NCBI RefSeq assembly: GCF_001486505.1
Contig: NZ_LN909066.1
Location: forward strand, 910,452-974,451
Direction: 5' to 3'
DNA from: Paenibacillus rubinfantis
GTDB taxonomy: Bacteria; Bacillota; Bacilli; Paenibacillales; Paenibacillaceae
Length of the DNA stretch: 64,000 bases
Under the pieces are notes generated by a model that saw only the letters and a program-made list of their open reading frames with translations, did not search any database and had not been told where the DNA came from. Shown here piece after piece: positions 25,144 to 34,076 of this stretch; within the stretch, counting starts at the first letter, position 1, and each line of letters begins with the position of its first letter. Position numbers and translations under genes: made by a program.

Positions 25144-25190
25144 GGTTGTTCGAAAAGTCATCTTTGAATCGCGATGGATATCATATGAAG
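25144..25190 (-). repeat. TIR element, copy 3 (left half only)
   Basis: GGTTGTTCGAAAAGTCA and the following TCTTTGAATCGCGATGGATATCATATGAAG align with the left end of the copy at 36328 (GGTTGTTTAAAAGTCA, then CTTTTGATCACG and CTCATGAAG). The right half is missing. It lies 49 bases upstream of the aldolase start, in the same relative orientation as the other two copies. Confidence 0.55.
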
Positions 25191-25257
25191 TTTCCACTTT
25201 GATATGAAGTTAATCACAGTATGGATCGACCGTGCATGATATATTACATTTAAATCC

Positions 25258-25278
25258 AATTGAGATTGATTCTCAATA
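25258..25278 (+). promoter_or_regulatory. Fur box upstream of feoA
   Basis: TTGAGATTGATTCTCAA is a near-perfect inverted repeat matching the Fur consensus TGATAAT-N-ATTATCA at 12 of 14 core positions. It lies about 105 bases before the feoA ATG and predicts iron repression of the feo operon. Confidence 0.7.
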
Positions 25279-25380
25279 GCAATAACAAGCATCCAACCTA
25301 AACCTAAACGCAGCCGATTCGGCTTGCCTACCCGATGATACAAGCTTCTCATTTTATTAAGGATAAGGAGAGGAAAACGT

Positions 25381-25623
25381 ATGTCATCTTGCCAAAGCTG
25401 CCTGCTTGGATTAAAGCCCGGAACCTCTTGCGCCATAACGCAGATCGGAAATATGGACCCCATCCTGAAACGGCGCCTCGCTGATCTGGGAATTCGGGAG
25501 GGGACTCGCGTTGTTGTGAAGCGATACTGTCTGTGGGGCGGCCCGATCACGCTGGAATGTGCCGGACAACTGCTAGGTATTCGTCAGAAAGAAGCGGCGC
25601 ATATCGAGGTGGCTGTCTCATGA
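25381..25623 (+). CDS. feoA: FeoA family ferrous iron transport protein
   Basis: An 80-residue SH3-like protein: CAITQIGNMDPILKRRLADLGIREGTRVVVKRY is the family core, and GPITLECAGQLLGIRQKEAAHIEV ends it. FeoA works with FeoB in ferrous iron uptake. Start ATG has AAGGAGAGG at about eight bases. Its stop overlaps the feoB start (ATGA), a Fur box lies upstream, and the next gene in the run is a Cys-rich FeoB-associated protein. Confidence 0.93.
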   Translation: MSSCQSCLLGLKPGTSCAITQIGNMDPILKRRLADLGIREGTRVVVKRYCLWGGPITLECAGQLLGIRQKEAAHIEVAVS

Positions 25624-27641
25624 ACAATGCAGCCCTCATCGGCAACCCCAATACGGGAAAAACCTCGCTGTTTAATACCTTAACCAGCTCCTACGAGTAT
25701 GTCGGCAACTGGGCCGGTGTGACGGTGGAGAAAAAAGTCGGGCGATTGCGGGGGAAAACCGGTCATTTGACCGACCTGCCCGGGATCTATACCCTTCATC
25801 CCCTATCCAGGGACGAAGGCATTGCGGCGGAATACCTGGCCACTGAATCTCCCTCGGTCCTAGTCAACATTGTAGACGCCTCAAATCTGGAGCGCAATTT
25901 GTATTTAACGTTGCAGCTGCTCGAATACGGAAAGCCGGTTATCGTTGGGCTCAATATGATCGATGTTGCCAAGGCAAGCGGGCTTCAGGTCGATCCGGAG
26001 AAGCTGGCGGCCCGGCTGGGCGTTCCCGTTCTTCCTCTCATTGCCCGCACCGGCAAAGGCAGCAAGGAGCTGCTGCGGTTGATCGAGCATCGGCAGTCGG
26101 ATGCGGTGGAAGCACCTCACTTTACAATCTACTACGGCGAGGCGATTGAACGAGCTATCGACGACATCTCCCGAGAACTAGCTGCAGGCTGGGAGGAAGG
26201 GCGTCCGGCCTTACGCTGGCTTGCACTGCAGGTGTTGGAAGATAACCCGGCGGTTATCGCCTCGCTTCCGCCGCAGACCAACCAGTACAAGTTGCAGGAT
26301 ATCCGGGCGAGAGCGGAAGCAAAGCTGGCTGCGAACGGTGCGGCTTCCTCCGCGGAAGCGTATATCCGTTCCGTCCGCCTCGAGCGGATTCGGGAAATTT
26401 GCAATGAGGCCGTGGATGCCTCCCAGAAGAAACCTCATACGATGACCGAACACATCGACCGTATCGTCACGCATCCGATTCTCGGCATCCCGTTGTTTAT
26501 GGCCTTTATGTTTTTAACCTTCCAGTTGACGTTCGACTGGCTGGGGAATCCGCTGTCGGACCTGCTCGACGGGTTCATGACCGGGCCGCTCACCAGCGGC
26601 GTGGAGAGCCTGCTGATCGGCATCGGGGCTTCAGGCTTCACGCATGCGCTGATCATCGACGGCATCATCGGCGGTGTTGGCGGCGTATTGGTGTTTATCC
26701 CGCAGATTTTCATCATGTTCCTGATCATTTCCTTCATTGAAGACTCCGGTTACATGGCACGGATTACCGTCATGATGGACAAATTGATGGAAATCGTTGG
26801 TTTAAACGGGAAGGCGTTAATCCCGTTTATCTTGGGCTTTGGCTGCAACGTGCCGGCGATCATGGCTTCCCGTAGCATCGAGCAGCCGAAGGAGCGGATG
26901 CTAACCATGCTGTTGATTCCGCTGATGTCCTGCTCCGCGCGGCTGCCGGTATACGCTTTGTTTGCCGGTATCTTTTTCGCTGAATCGCAAGGTCTAATCG
27001 TCTTTTCCCTTTATATGCTCGGCATCGTGCTGGCGCTTGGGTTGGCCAAAGTGTTCTCGCTGTTCCTGTTCAAAAACGAACGCTCCTTCTTTATGGTCGA
27101 GCTGCCGCCTTACCGGATGCCGCAAAGCGTCACTCTGTTCCGCAGCACCTGGGAGAAAGGCAAAGGCTTCTTGCGCAAAGCCGGTACCTTCATTCTCGGC
27201 GGTTCCGTGCTGATCTGGCTGCTTACCTACCTTGGTCCGGGCGGCGTGGCAGACAACATGGATGACAGCTTCCTCGCTGCAATTGGCGGCTTGTTCTCGT
27301 CGGTCCTGCAGCCGTTGGGGTTTGGCACCTGGCAATCCGGGGCGGCCCTCATCACCGGCTTTATGGCCAAGGAGGTCGTGGTGTCGACCATGAACATCAT
27401 TTATCATGTGCCTGATATGGCCGGCCTGCAAGGTCAAATCGCCGCTTCCTTCACCGGGCTGCAGGCCTACAGCTTTATGGCCTTCGTCCTGCTCTACACC
27501 CCGTGCCTCGCAACGGTGGGGGTCCTTCGCAAGGAAACGGCCTCTTGGAAATGGACGTTCTTTTCGATCGCGTATTCGTTGTCGCTTGCTTACCTCGTAT
27601 CCCTCTTGATATATCAAGTTGGGCTGCAACTTGGGTTTTAG
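25620..27641 (+). CDS. feoB: Ferrous iron transport protein B
   Basis: 673 residues. The N-terminal G domain has GNPNTGKTS (G1, residues 8-16), DLPGIY (G3) and NMID (G4), followed by the membrane domain with the Gate/core pattern FGCNVPAIMASRS and conserved Cys, and about 8-9 hydrophobic helices. It is the Fe2+ permease of the inner membrane. The longer frame starting at 25533 lies in feoA and is not used; ATG at 25620 overlaps feoA by 4 bases, giving coupled translation. Confidence 0.97.
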   Translation: MNNAALIGNPNTGKTSLFNTLTSSYEYVGNWAGVTVEKKVGRLRGKTGHLTDLPGIYTLHPLSRDEGIAAEYLATESPSVLVNIVDASNLERNLYLTLQLLEYGKPVIVGLNMIDVAKASGLQVDPEKLAARLGVPVLPLIARTGKGSKELLRLIEHRQSDAVEAPHFTIYYGEAIERAIDDISRELAAGWEEGRPALRWLALQVLEDNPAVIASLPPQTNQYKLQDIRARAEAKLAANGAASSAEAYIRSVRLERIREICNEAVDASQKKPHTMTEHIDRIVTHPILGIPLFMAFMFLTFQLTFDWLGNPLSDLLDGFMTGPLTSGVESLLIGIGASGFTHALIIDGIIGGVGGVLVFIPQIFIMFLIISFIEDSGYMARITVMMDKLMEIVGLNGKALIPFILGFGCNVPAIMASRSIEQPKERMLTMLLIPLMSCSARLPVYALFAGIFFAESQGLIVFSLYMLGIVLALGLAKVFSLFLFKNERSFFMVELPPYRMPQSVTLFRSTWEKGKGFLRKAGTFILGGSVLIWLLTYLGPGGVADNMDDSFLAAIGGLFSSVLQPLGFGTWQSGAALITGFMAKEVVVSTMNIIYHVPDMAGLQGQIAASFTGLQAYSFMAFVLLYTPCLATVGVLRKETASWKWTFFSIAYSLSLAYLVSLLIYQVGLQLGF

Positions 27642-27687
27642 CTTGGCTTAAAAGTTGAGTTCCGAACAACGAAAGGAGTCACCCGTT

Positions 27688-27870
27688 ATGATCGAAATTT
27701 TTATCGTCACCGCCATTTTCGGTTACGCCGCCTTTGCGTTGTACCGCGGCTTCAAGAAAAGCAAAAAAGGCGCCTGCGCCTCCTGCTCACAGCAGAAATC
27801 CTGTTCTGCGGCTTGCGGAAGTTACGCGGCGTCCTCTTCGGTTCCTTCGGCCAAGGGCTCAAAAGAATAA
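27688..27870 (+). CDS. FeoB-associated Cys-rich membrane protein
   Basis: A 60-residue protein: one N-terminal transmembrane helix (MIEIFIVTAIFGYAAFALYRGF), a basic linker, and the cluster CASCSQQKSCSAACG, then a short Ser/Ala tail. This is the pattern of the FeoB-associated Cys-rich family that sits after feoB and may bind iron or a cofactor for the transporter. Start ATG at 27688 with AAAGGAG nine bases upstream; the frame continues upstream without a better site. Forms the third gene of the feo operon. Confidence 0.85.
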   Translation: MIEIFIVTAIFGYAAFALYRGFKKSKKGACASCSQQKSCSAACGSYAASSSVPSAKGSKE

Positions 27871-27871
27871 A

Positions 27872-28978
27872 CTATATGGCGAGCGGGAGCGAGATAACAA
27901 AAATCGTTCCCGCTCCTTTTAAGCTATCCACGGAAATATTCCCCCGGTGGTTCCGGATAATCCGGTAACTTACCGACAATCCCAATCCGGTTCCCTTCTC
28001 CTTTGTCGTAAAGAACGGGTCAAACAAGCGGCTTAGCAAACCTTTGTCCATCCCGCCGCCGTTATCCTGCACCGAAATGTTGACCGATTTGCCCTCCATC
28101 TCCGCACGGATATCGATAATTCCCTGATGATCGGTCCCTACCTCGGCGATGGCATCCATGGCGTTCTTAATGATATTCAACAGCACCTGCTTGATTTGCT
28201 TGACGTCGATCGAAACAAACAGCTCCTCCTTAGGCTCGTGAAGGATCATTTGACAGCCCTTCATCACCGCTTCGCTCTCCGTCAGCAAGACAACCTCCTT
28301 GAGCAAGGAAGAAACGCTGACCGTCGATTTCTGCGGGGCCGATGGCTTTGAGGAATTAAGAAACTCATGAATGATGTCGTTGGCCCGGTCGATTTCCGTC
28401 AAAATAATCCGGGCATACTCATCCTTGCCCAGTTGCAGCAAATGGGGCCGCAGCAATTGAATGAACCCGCGAATCGCTGTAAGCGGGTTACGAATTTCAT
28501 GCGCGATCGCCGCAGAGATTTTCCCAAGCATCGCCAGCTTGTCATTCTGATAAGCCGTCTGTTCGATTCGTTTGAAATCGGATACATCTTTCACGCTAAG
28601 TAGAAAGTCCCCGTCCATCTGATCTCCATACGTGACCGTAATCAGCCAATGCCTGCCGTATTCGTCGATCAATTCATGGTATTTTTTACGATGAAAAATC
28701 GTCTCCCGGTAAATGCGCAGAATCTTGCGCTTCTTAAATTGGTTAAGATGTGGATGCCGCAGCATCTGCAGCAGATTACAGCCGATCAGGGATTGGCGCG
28801 GCATTTCGAGCAGCTTGGCCATCTGAACATTGATAAAGGTCAGAACCCCATCGCTGTCTAATAACATAATTCCGCTGTCAAGGTGTTGGAGTACATTCTC
28901 ATACTTGTTTTTAACGAGTTGGGTTGATTGGTATGCTTTGACGGACTGGAGCAGTGTCTCCTGAAATTCACTCAACAA
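27872..28978 (-). CDS. PAS-domain sensor histidine kinase (sporulation-kinase-like)
   Basis: About 368 residues. A PAS domain (about 30-130: LDSGIMLLDSDGVLTFINVQMAKLLEMPRQSLIG) precedes the dimerisation/phosphoacceptor helix with H-box AHEIRNPLTAIRGF and an HATPase_c domain with NIIKNAMDAI (N box), DNGGGM (G1) and TKEKGTGLGLSVSYRII. There are no TM segments, so it is soluble. It resembles KinA/KinE-type kinases, which feed the Spo0A phosphorelay; the partner is not nearby. The TTG at 28978 has GGGGGA eight bases upstream and is preferred to the TTG at 29020. Confidence 0.87.
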   Translation of the reverse strand: MLSEFQETLLQSVKAYQSTQLVKNKYENVLQHLDSGIMLLDSDGVLTFINVQMAKLLEMPRQSLIGCNLLQMLRHPHLNQFKKRKILRIYRETIFHRKKYHELIDEYGRHWLITVTYGDQMDGDFLLSVKDVSDFKRIEQTAYQNDKLAMLGKISAAIAHEIRNPLTAIRGFIQLLRPHLLQLGKDEYARIILTEIDRANDIIHEFLNSSKPSAPQKSTVSVSSLLKEVVLLTESEAVMKGCQMILHEPKEELFVSIDVKQIKQVLLNIIKNAMDAIAEVGTDHQGIIDIRAEMEGKSVNISVQDNGGGMDKGLLSRLFDPFFTTKEKGTGLGLSVSYRIIRNHRGNISVDSLKGAGTIFVISLPLAI

Positions 28979-29020
28979 GTTTGGTTCCCCCTTATCTGAA
29001 ATGATGTACTTGCCTAACAA

Positions 29021-29264
29021 GACAACATACGATCACTACCTTGAAGAACTTACCCTGACTCGGCACGCTTTACTCAGCTTTTTGTTACTATCTATGGCGG
29101 ATTTCGCACAAAAGGCGAAACGATGCTTGTCCACAAAATCAAACAGATAAGCCCAAAGCCACCTGTTTCAATCATAGTCAAGTTTTCCAAATACCGTCAA
29201 TCAGAGATACTGTCGAAAAAAGGTGGATGAGCGCAAAACGACTACCATAGTCCTAAAAAAGTGA
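29021..29264. other. Intergenic region upstream of the kinase gene
   Basis: No gene. It contains a TTTCGC/GCGAAA hairpin at about 29102-29120 and, at 29211-29217, TGTCGAA, which matches the Spo0A box TGNCGAA. A promoter for the kinase is expected here, but I see no clear pair. Confidence 0.5.
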
Positions 29265-29295
29265 AAATAGCCTCCCTTCTGGAAGACTATCTCTA
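29265..29295 (-). terminator. Terminator of the 134-residue protein gene
   Basis: ATAGTCTTCC pairs with GGGAGGCTAT (several G-T pairs) around a four-base loop, followed by TTTT on the minus strand. Confidence 0.65.
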
Positions 29296-29308
29296 CGAAT
29301 TTTAACTA

Positions 29309-29713
29309 TTATTTGTGTTGAAGCCGGGCTCTACGCCGGCTCATAACCGCCAACCGTTTCTTGAGCTCCTCGCTCCATTTCTCATCGCCGATGTGCTTGG
29401 CTACAGACAGGAGGTCCAGCGAAATATCGATTTGACTCTGTACGATCGTTAAGGGATCTTCATCTTCCCGATTCACGCAGTTTCCGAAAATGGACTCATC
29501 GTCCTCCATTACGAAATCCTGAAAATCGATCTCCGAAACCCCGTCGCCATGGGCGTATTCCGCCAGAATTTCGTATTCGTTCTCCACCTTATAATGAACC
29601 TCAACCCGATGGCACACCGGGCAAAATAGCAGGGGCACATTATGTACCTGCGTACGATAATGCTTCAAAGTCCCCTTTGTTCCCAGCATGCTGGCTCCGC
29701 AGCAAAAACTCAT
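29309..29713 (-). CDS. Unknown protein with a C-terminal basic helix and Cys pairs
   Basis: A 134-residue protein not recognised. Near the N-terminus CC (residues 4-5) and CPVC (32-35) could bind a metal. The middle is acidic (EYEILAEYAHGDGVSEIDFQDF, MEDDESIFG) and the C-terminus basic (KKRLAVMSRRRARLQHK). Start ATG has AAGGGGAATG just before it; the start is about right. It lies between the kinase and leuB, both in the same direction, with its own terminator. A zinc-binding protein with no assigned process. Confidence 0.6.
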   Translation of the reverse strand: MSFCCGASMLGTKGTLKHYRTQVHNVPLLFCPVCHRVEVHYKVENEYEILAEYAHGDGVSEIDFQDFVMEDDESIFGNCVNREDEDPLTIVQSQIDISLDLLSVAKHIGDEKWSEELKKRLAVMSRRRARLQHK

Positions 29714-29867
29714 TCCCCTTCACCCTTTCCCGCGTTCGGTTCATTACCGCTTCCCAGCCCTTCCAGACGGGGATTTCATATAATTTATTCGTGAAGCTTG
29801 CTTCAAATTCCTGCGAAGCAATTGTAAATCTTGGTAACCGGCCATTCCCTACAGACGTACCACGGGG

Positions 29868-29907
29868 CAAAAAACCCCCGATTTGAGCTGGGCTCAAACA
29901 GGGGGTC
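29868..29907 (-). terminator. Terminator of leuB
   Basis: ACCCCC/GGGGGT outer and TTTGAGC/GCTCAAA inner stems, followed by TTTTTT on the minus strand; about 70 bases after the leuB stop. Confidence 0.85.
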
Positions 29908-29974
29908 CATCTTCTTATCTTTTCACATGGTAACACCGGCCAATTTTAATGTCAATTCTCCGGTCTCCTGCAGA

Positions 29975-31054
29975 TTATTTCTTCATTGCAGCAACGATCA
30001 AATCGCCCATTTCCTTCGTGCCAACCGCCTTACTCTTGTCGACGGCGATGTCTCCCGTGCGATGTCCGGCATTCAGCACGTCAGCGACAGCAGCTTCGAT
30101 CGCGTCGGCAGCATCCGCATAGCCGAAGGTCATGCGGAACATCAGCGCAACGGACAAGATGGTAGCAATCGGGTTCGCCAGGTTCTGACCGGCGATATCC
30201 GGTGCCGAACCGTGTACGGGTTCATACAAACCAAAGCTGCCTTCGCCCAGGGAAGCCGAGGACAACATGCCGATCGATCCGGTCAGCATAGCCGCTTCGT
30301 CACTCAGAATGTCGCCGAACATATTCTCCGTCACGATCACGTCAAAGCTGGCAGGCCGGCGCAGCAGCTGCATCGCGCAGTTGTCGACCAGAACATGCTC
30401 CAGCTCAACGTCCGGATATTCCGGAGCGACCCGGTTAACGACTTCACGCCACAAACGCGAGGTCTCCAGCACGTTGGCCTTATCAACGGATGCCAGCTTC
30501 TTGCGGCGCTTCTGAGCAATCTCAAACGCCTGACGCACGATTCGCTCGACTTCGCTGACGTTATACGCGCAAGTATCAACGGCTTCTTGGCCGTGCTCTG
30601 TATCGCGGCGGTATTTCTCGCCGAAATAAATGCCGCCGGTCAGCTCACGTACGACGATGAGGTCGGTGCCTTCAAGCACTTCCGGTTTAAGCGTCGAAGC
30701 ATCCTTTAAGCAGTCGAACACAACCGCCGGACGCAGATTCGAGAACAAGCCCAGCGCTTTGCGGATGCCCAGCAATCCGGTCTCCGGGCGCAGTTCCTTT
30801 GGATTGTTGTCCCATTTCGGACCGCCTACGGCCCCAAGCAATACGGCATCGGCCTTTTGGCACACCTCCAGCGTCTCCTGAGGCAGCGGCGTTCCTTTCC
30901 TGTCGATGGCGATCCCGCCAAACAACGCATGCTCCGTTTCAAATTGGTATCCAAACAGCTCTTCCGTCCGTTTCAGCACTTTCTCCGCTTCGGCCACCAC
31001 TTCCGGTCCGATGCCGTCGCCCGCGATCACCGCGATTTTTTTGACTTCTGCCAT
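29975..31054 (-). CDS. leuB: 3-isopropylmalate dehydrogenase
   Basis: 359 residues, normal length for LeuB. It starts AEVKKIAVIAGDGIGPEVV, has the substrate/metal motif YGDILSDEAAMLTGSIGMLSSA and GSAPDIAG with the NAD-binding HGSAPDIAG loop. It oxidises and decarboxylates 3-isopropylmalate to 2-oxoisocaproate in leucine synthesis. ATG at 31054 is chosen (AAAGGGAG upstream); a longer frame to 31144 lacks a ribosome site. It is separated from leuA by a strong terminator, so it probably has its own promoter. leuC and leuD are not in this window. Confidence 0.96.
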   Translation of the reverse strand: MAEVKKIAVIAGDGIGPEVVAEAEKVLKRTEELFGYQFETEHALFGGIAIDRKGTPLPQETLEVCQKADAVLLGAVGGPKWDNNPKELRPETGLLGIRKALGLFSNLRPAVVFDCLKDASTLKPEVLEGTDLIVVRELTGGIYFGEKYRRDTEHGQEAVDTCAYNVSEVERIVRQAFEIAQKRRKKLASVDKANVLETSRLWREVVNRVAPEYPDVELEHVLVDNCAMQLLRRPASFDVIVTENMFGDILSDEAAMLTGSIGMLSSASLGEGSFGLYEPVHGSAPDIAGQNLANPIATILSVALMFRMTFGYADAADAIEAAVADVLNAGHRTGDIAVDKSKAVGTKEMGDLIVAAMKK

Positions 31055-31164
31055 AACTCCCAGCTCCCTTTCGTGAACATCCTCTTCTTCAGTTGTAACA
31101 CACCGGGTTAGGATAAACAAAGATATAGAATCTATTAAGGTCATAGGTATTAGCTATAAGTCGG

Positions 31165-31204
31165 CAAAAAAACAACGGAGCTGTAAAATCAGCTCCGTTG
31201 TTGC
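31165..31204 (-). terminator. Terminator of ilvBNC-leuA
   Basis: AACAACGGAGCTG/CAGCTCCGTTGTT, a 13-base stem with a six-base loop followed by TTTTTTT on the minus strand, 17 bases after the leuA stop. Confidence 0.9.
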
Positions 31205-31221
31205 CCCCACTCGCGGCTCGG

Positions 31222-32754
31222 TTACGCCCGAATCGTAGCGTTGGACTTTCTCTTCTCGATCAAGCGGTTGAGCGCATCCACATAGGCGCGGGCGCTCGCT
31301 TCCAGTATATCGGTGCTGACGCCGCGACCCTGCACGGACACCCCGTTTTGGGTCAGTACGACATGTACTTCCCCTTGAGCATCCTTGCCGTGGCTGACCG
31401 ATTTGATCGAATAATCGGCCAGCTTGACCTCTTCGCCGGAAGCCAAGTCAATCGCGTTGTAGATCGCGTCAACCGACCCGTTGCCTTCGGCTTCCTTCTC
31501 GATGATGTCGCCGCCAAGGGTGACCAGCCGCACCTTTGCCGCCGGTGTTGCTTCGTTGCCGTAAGAAACAAAAATCGTTTCGAGGCGGAATTCCTCCGGC
31601 GTATCGACCAGTTTCTCCTCGACGATCGCCAGCAGGTCCTCGTCGGTGACTTCCTTCTTCTTGTCGGCAAGCGCCTTGAATTTGGCGAAAGCCTCGTTCA
31701 AACGCTCGTCATCCAGCGTGTATCCCATATCGACCAGCTTCTCGCGGAAAGCGTGGCGACCGGAGTGTTTCCCCAGTACCAATTTGCTCTCTTTGAGGCC
31801 AATCGTTTCCGGCGACATGATTTCGTAGGTGGTTTTCTCCTTCAGCATGCCGTCCTGGTGGATCCCCGACTCGTGGGCAAACGCGTTCGCGCCAACGATC
31901 GCCTTGTTCCCCGGTACAACCATGCCCGTCAAGCGGCTGACGAGCCGGCTCGTACGGGCGATTTCGGACAGCTCCAGCGAGGTCTTGGCACCAAAGAAAT
32001 CAAACCGGGTTTCCAGCGCCAGCGCTACTTCTTCCAGCGCGGTGTTGCCGGCCCGTTCCCCGATCCCGTTGATCGTCCCTTCGATTTGGTCGGCACCGCC
32101 CAGGATCGCCGCTAACGAGTTCGCCGTAGCCAGGCCCAAATCATCATGGCAATGGGCGCTCAGCTGGATTTTCTCGATGCCGGGCACCTTCTCCTTCAGC
32201 GTGCGGAAGATATTACCGTATTCCTCAGGATACAAATACCCCACCGTATCCGGGATATTCACCACCGATGCGCCTTCGCGGATCGCCATCGCCGTCATCT
32301 CGCACAGGAAGTCCAGTTCGGTTCGGCCGGCATCCTCACAGGAGAATTCGATCTTTGAAAAATACTTGCTTGCATACCGCAGCGCGGCCTGCGCCGTCTC
32401 CAGCACCTGGTCTTTCTCCATCTTCAATTTATATTTCCGGTGGATTGGACTGGTGGCCAGGAACAAATGGATGCAAGGATCCTCCGCCCCTTGCAGCGCT
32501 TCGCGCACCGCATCAATATCCTGCGTGCGCGACCGCGACAAACCGATCACCGTCGACTTCTTGACTGCACGCGCTACAGCGTTGACGGCCGCCAAATCCC
32601 CCGGCGAAGCCGCAGGAAAGCCCGCTTCGATCCGGTCCACCCCCAGCTTCTCCAACTGATAGGCGATCTCCAGCTTTTCGCGAGTATTCAGGTTCACGCC
32701 AGGGGATTGCTCGCCATCCCGTAGCGTTGTATCGAAAATGTAGATTTTGCGCAT
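31222..32754 (-). CDS. leuA: 2-isopropylmalate synthase
   Basis: 510 residues. The DRE-TIM catalytic domain starts IFDTTLRDGEQSPG (D8, R12, D13), has HCHDDLGLA, and is followed by the LeuA_dimer regulatory domain that binds leucine (near residues 370-510, with ASGEEVKLADYSI). It condenses acetyl-CoA with 2-oxoisovalerate, the first committed step of leucine synthesis. ATG at 32754 with GGAGGAGG eight bases upstream. It ends the ilvB-ilvN-ilvC-leuA operon. Confidence 0.97.
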   Translation of the reverse strand: MRKIYIFDTTLRDGEQSPGVNLNTREKLEIAYQLEKLGVDRIEAGFPAASPGDLAAVNAVARAVKKSTVIGLSRSRTQDIDAVREALQGAEDPCIHLFLATSPIHRKYKLKMEKDQVLETAQAALRYASKYFSKIEFSCEDAGRTELDFLCEMTAMAIREGASVVNIPDTVGYLYPEEYGNIFRTLKEKVPGIEKIQLSAHCHDDLGLATANSLAAILGGADQIEGTINGIGERAGNTALEEVALALETRFDFFGAKTSLELSEIARTSRLVSRLTGMVVPGNKAIVGANAFAHESGIHQDGMLKEKTTYEIMSPETIGLKESKLVLGKHSGRHAFREKLVDMGYTLDDERLNEAFAKFKALADKKKEVTDEDLLAIVEEKLVDTPEEFRLETIFVSYGNEATPAAKVRLVTLGGDIIEKEAEGNGSVDAIYNAIDLASGEEVKLADYSIKSVSHGKDAQGEVHVVLTQNGVSVQGRGVSTDILEASARAYVDALNRLIEKRKSNATIRA

Positions 32755-32778
32755 GTCTTGCACCTCCTCCGAAAAGCT

Positions 32779-32813
32779 CCAATGCGGCTCACGCATAGGC
32801 ACGGCCGCATTGG
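32779..32813 (-). other. Intercistronic stem-loop between ilvC and leuA
   Basis: CCAATGCGG/CCGCATTGG arms with a 17-base loop and no T-run. Such hairpins in the B. subtilis ilv-leu operon guide mRNA processing and uneven stability; that role is inferred here. Confidence 0.5.
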
Positions 32814-32864
32814 GTATTCAGGCTTTTACTAATCTTACGTTATCCCCTAACGAGGGTATACCGT

Positions 32865-33857
32865 TTATTTCTTGATCCAGTGCATCAAGCCGCGAAGCTC
32901 TCTGCCGACCACTTCGATCGGATGGTTCGCTTCGTTGCGGCGAGTAGCCGTAAGGAACGCGCGGTTCGATTGGTTCTCCAAGATGAAGTCGCGGGCGAAT
33001 TTCCCTTGTTGGATATCGGAAAGCACTTCTTTCATCGCTTTCTTCGTTTCTTCGGTTACGATCCGAGGACCCGTTACATAGTCGCCGTATTCCGCCGTGT
33101 TGGAGATGGAGTCGCGCATCGTCGCCATGCCACCTTCATAGATCAAGTCGACGATCAGCTTCATTTCGTGCAAGCACTCGAAGTACGCCATTTCCGGAGC
33201 ATAACCCGCTTCCACCAGCGTTTCGAAGCCGGCTTTGATCAGGGCGGTTACGCCGCCGCACAATACAGCTTGTTCGCCGAACAAATCGGTTTCGGTTTCT
33301 TCACGGAACGAAGTTTCGATTACCCCTGCGCGCGTACAGCCGATCCCTTTCGCATAGGCGAGACCGATCTCTTTGGCTTTACCGGTTGCATCCTGGTGGA
33401 TGGCGATCAAGCCAGGGACGCCAAAGCCTTCCACATATGTGCGGCGAACCATGTGGCCCGGCGATTTCGGAGCGACGAGCAAGACGTCGTTGTCCGGGGA
33501 AGGAACGATTTGTCCGAAGTGCACGTTAAAGCCGTGAGCGAACAGCAAAGCGGCGCCCTTTTTCAGGTTAGGTGCGATTTCGCTGTTGTAGACGGCAGCT
33601 TGGGTTTCGTCCGGCATCAGGATTTGCACAACATCTGCACGTTTGGTCGCTTCCGCAACGGACAATACCTCAAAACCGTCTTCCTTCGCTTTGTTGAAGG
33701 ATTTGCCTTCGCGCAGGCCGATGACGACATTCAGTCCGCTTTCACGCAGGTTTTGCGCATGGGCATGTCCTTGGCTGCCGTAACCGATGATCGCGATCGT
33801 TTTTCCTTTCAATACGCTGAGTTCTGCATCTTGTTCATAGTACAAAGTAACTGCCAT
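32865..33857 (-). CDS. ilvC: Ketol-acid reductoisomerase
   Basis: 330 residues, the short class I form. The Rossmann motif IIGYGSQGHAHAQNLRESG (about residues 23-41) precedes the cofactor helix and the metal-binding LYEGGMATMRDSISNTAEYG region of the knotted C-terminal domain. It converts acetolactate or acetohydroxybutyrate to dihydroxy acids with Mg2+ and NAD(P)H. Start ATG with AGGAGG at good spacing. The C-terminus includes ANHPIEVVGRELRGLMHWIKK. Third gene of the ilv-leu operon. Confidence 0.97.
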   Translation of the reverse strand: MAVTLYYEQDAELSVLKGKTIAIIGYGSQGHAHAQNLRESGLNVVIGLREGKSFNKAKEDGFEVLSVAEATKRADVVQILMPDETQAAVYNSEIAPNLKKGAALLFAHGFNVHFGQIVPSPDNDVLLVAPKSPGHMVRRTYVEGFGVPGLIAIHQDATGKAKEIGLAYAKGIGCTRAGVIETSFREETETDLFGEQAVLCGGVTALIKAGFETLVEAGYAPEMAYFECLHEMKLIVDLIYEGGMATMRDSISNTAEYGDYVTGPRIVTEETKKAMKEVLSDIQQGKFARDFILENQSNRAFLTATRRNEANHPIEVVGRELRGLMHWIKK

Positions 33858-33939
33858 TTCTTATGCCCTCCTAGGATTTGCGGGACAGTCAAGCTGTGCC
33901 CTTGATTAGTATAAGTATGGTTCCCTCCGCCTATGACGA

Positions 33940-34015
33940 GCGGGTGTTTCAACGGACCGCCGCCTTGATGCGATAAAGCAGGATCTTGGCTGAATCGATC
34001 CCCTCAAACACCCGC
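33940..34015 (-). other. Inverted repeat in the ilvN-ilvC gap
   Basis: GCGGGTGTTT (33940-33949) and AAACACCCGC (34006-34015) are ten-base perfect inverted arms 56 bases apart within a 219-base untranslated gap. On the minus-strand mRNA they could form a long stem with partial internal pairing. Possible processing or stability element. Confidence 0.45.
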
Positions 34016-34076
34016 CCGGCGTCTGGCGGAGGGGTGAAGCCGCGGATCGCGGCAGAGTAACGGATTCGTTTGGTGC

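Noticed and set aside
29640..29936. 98-codon minus-strand frame upstream of the 134-residue protein
   Set aside because: It runs through the leuB terminator hairpin and overlaps the next gene. No ribosome site near a start.
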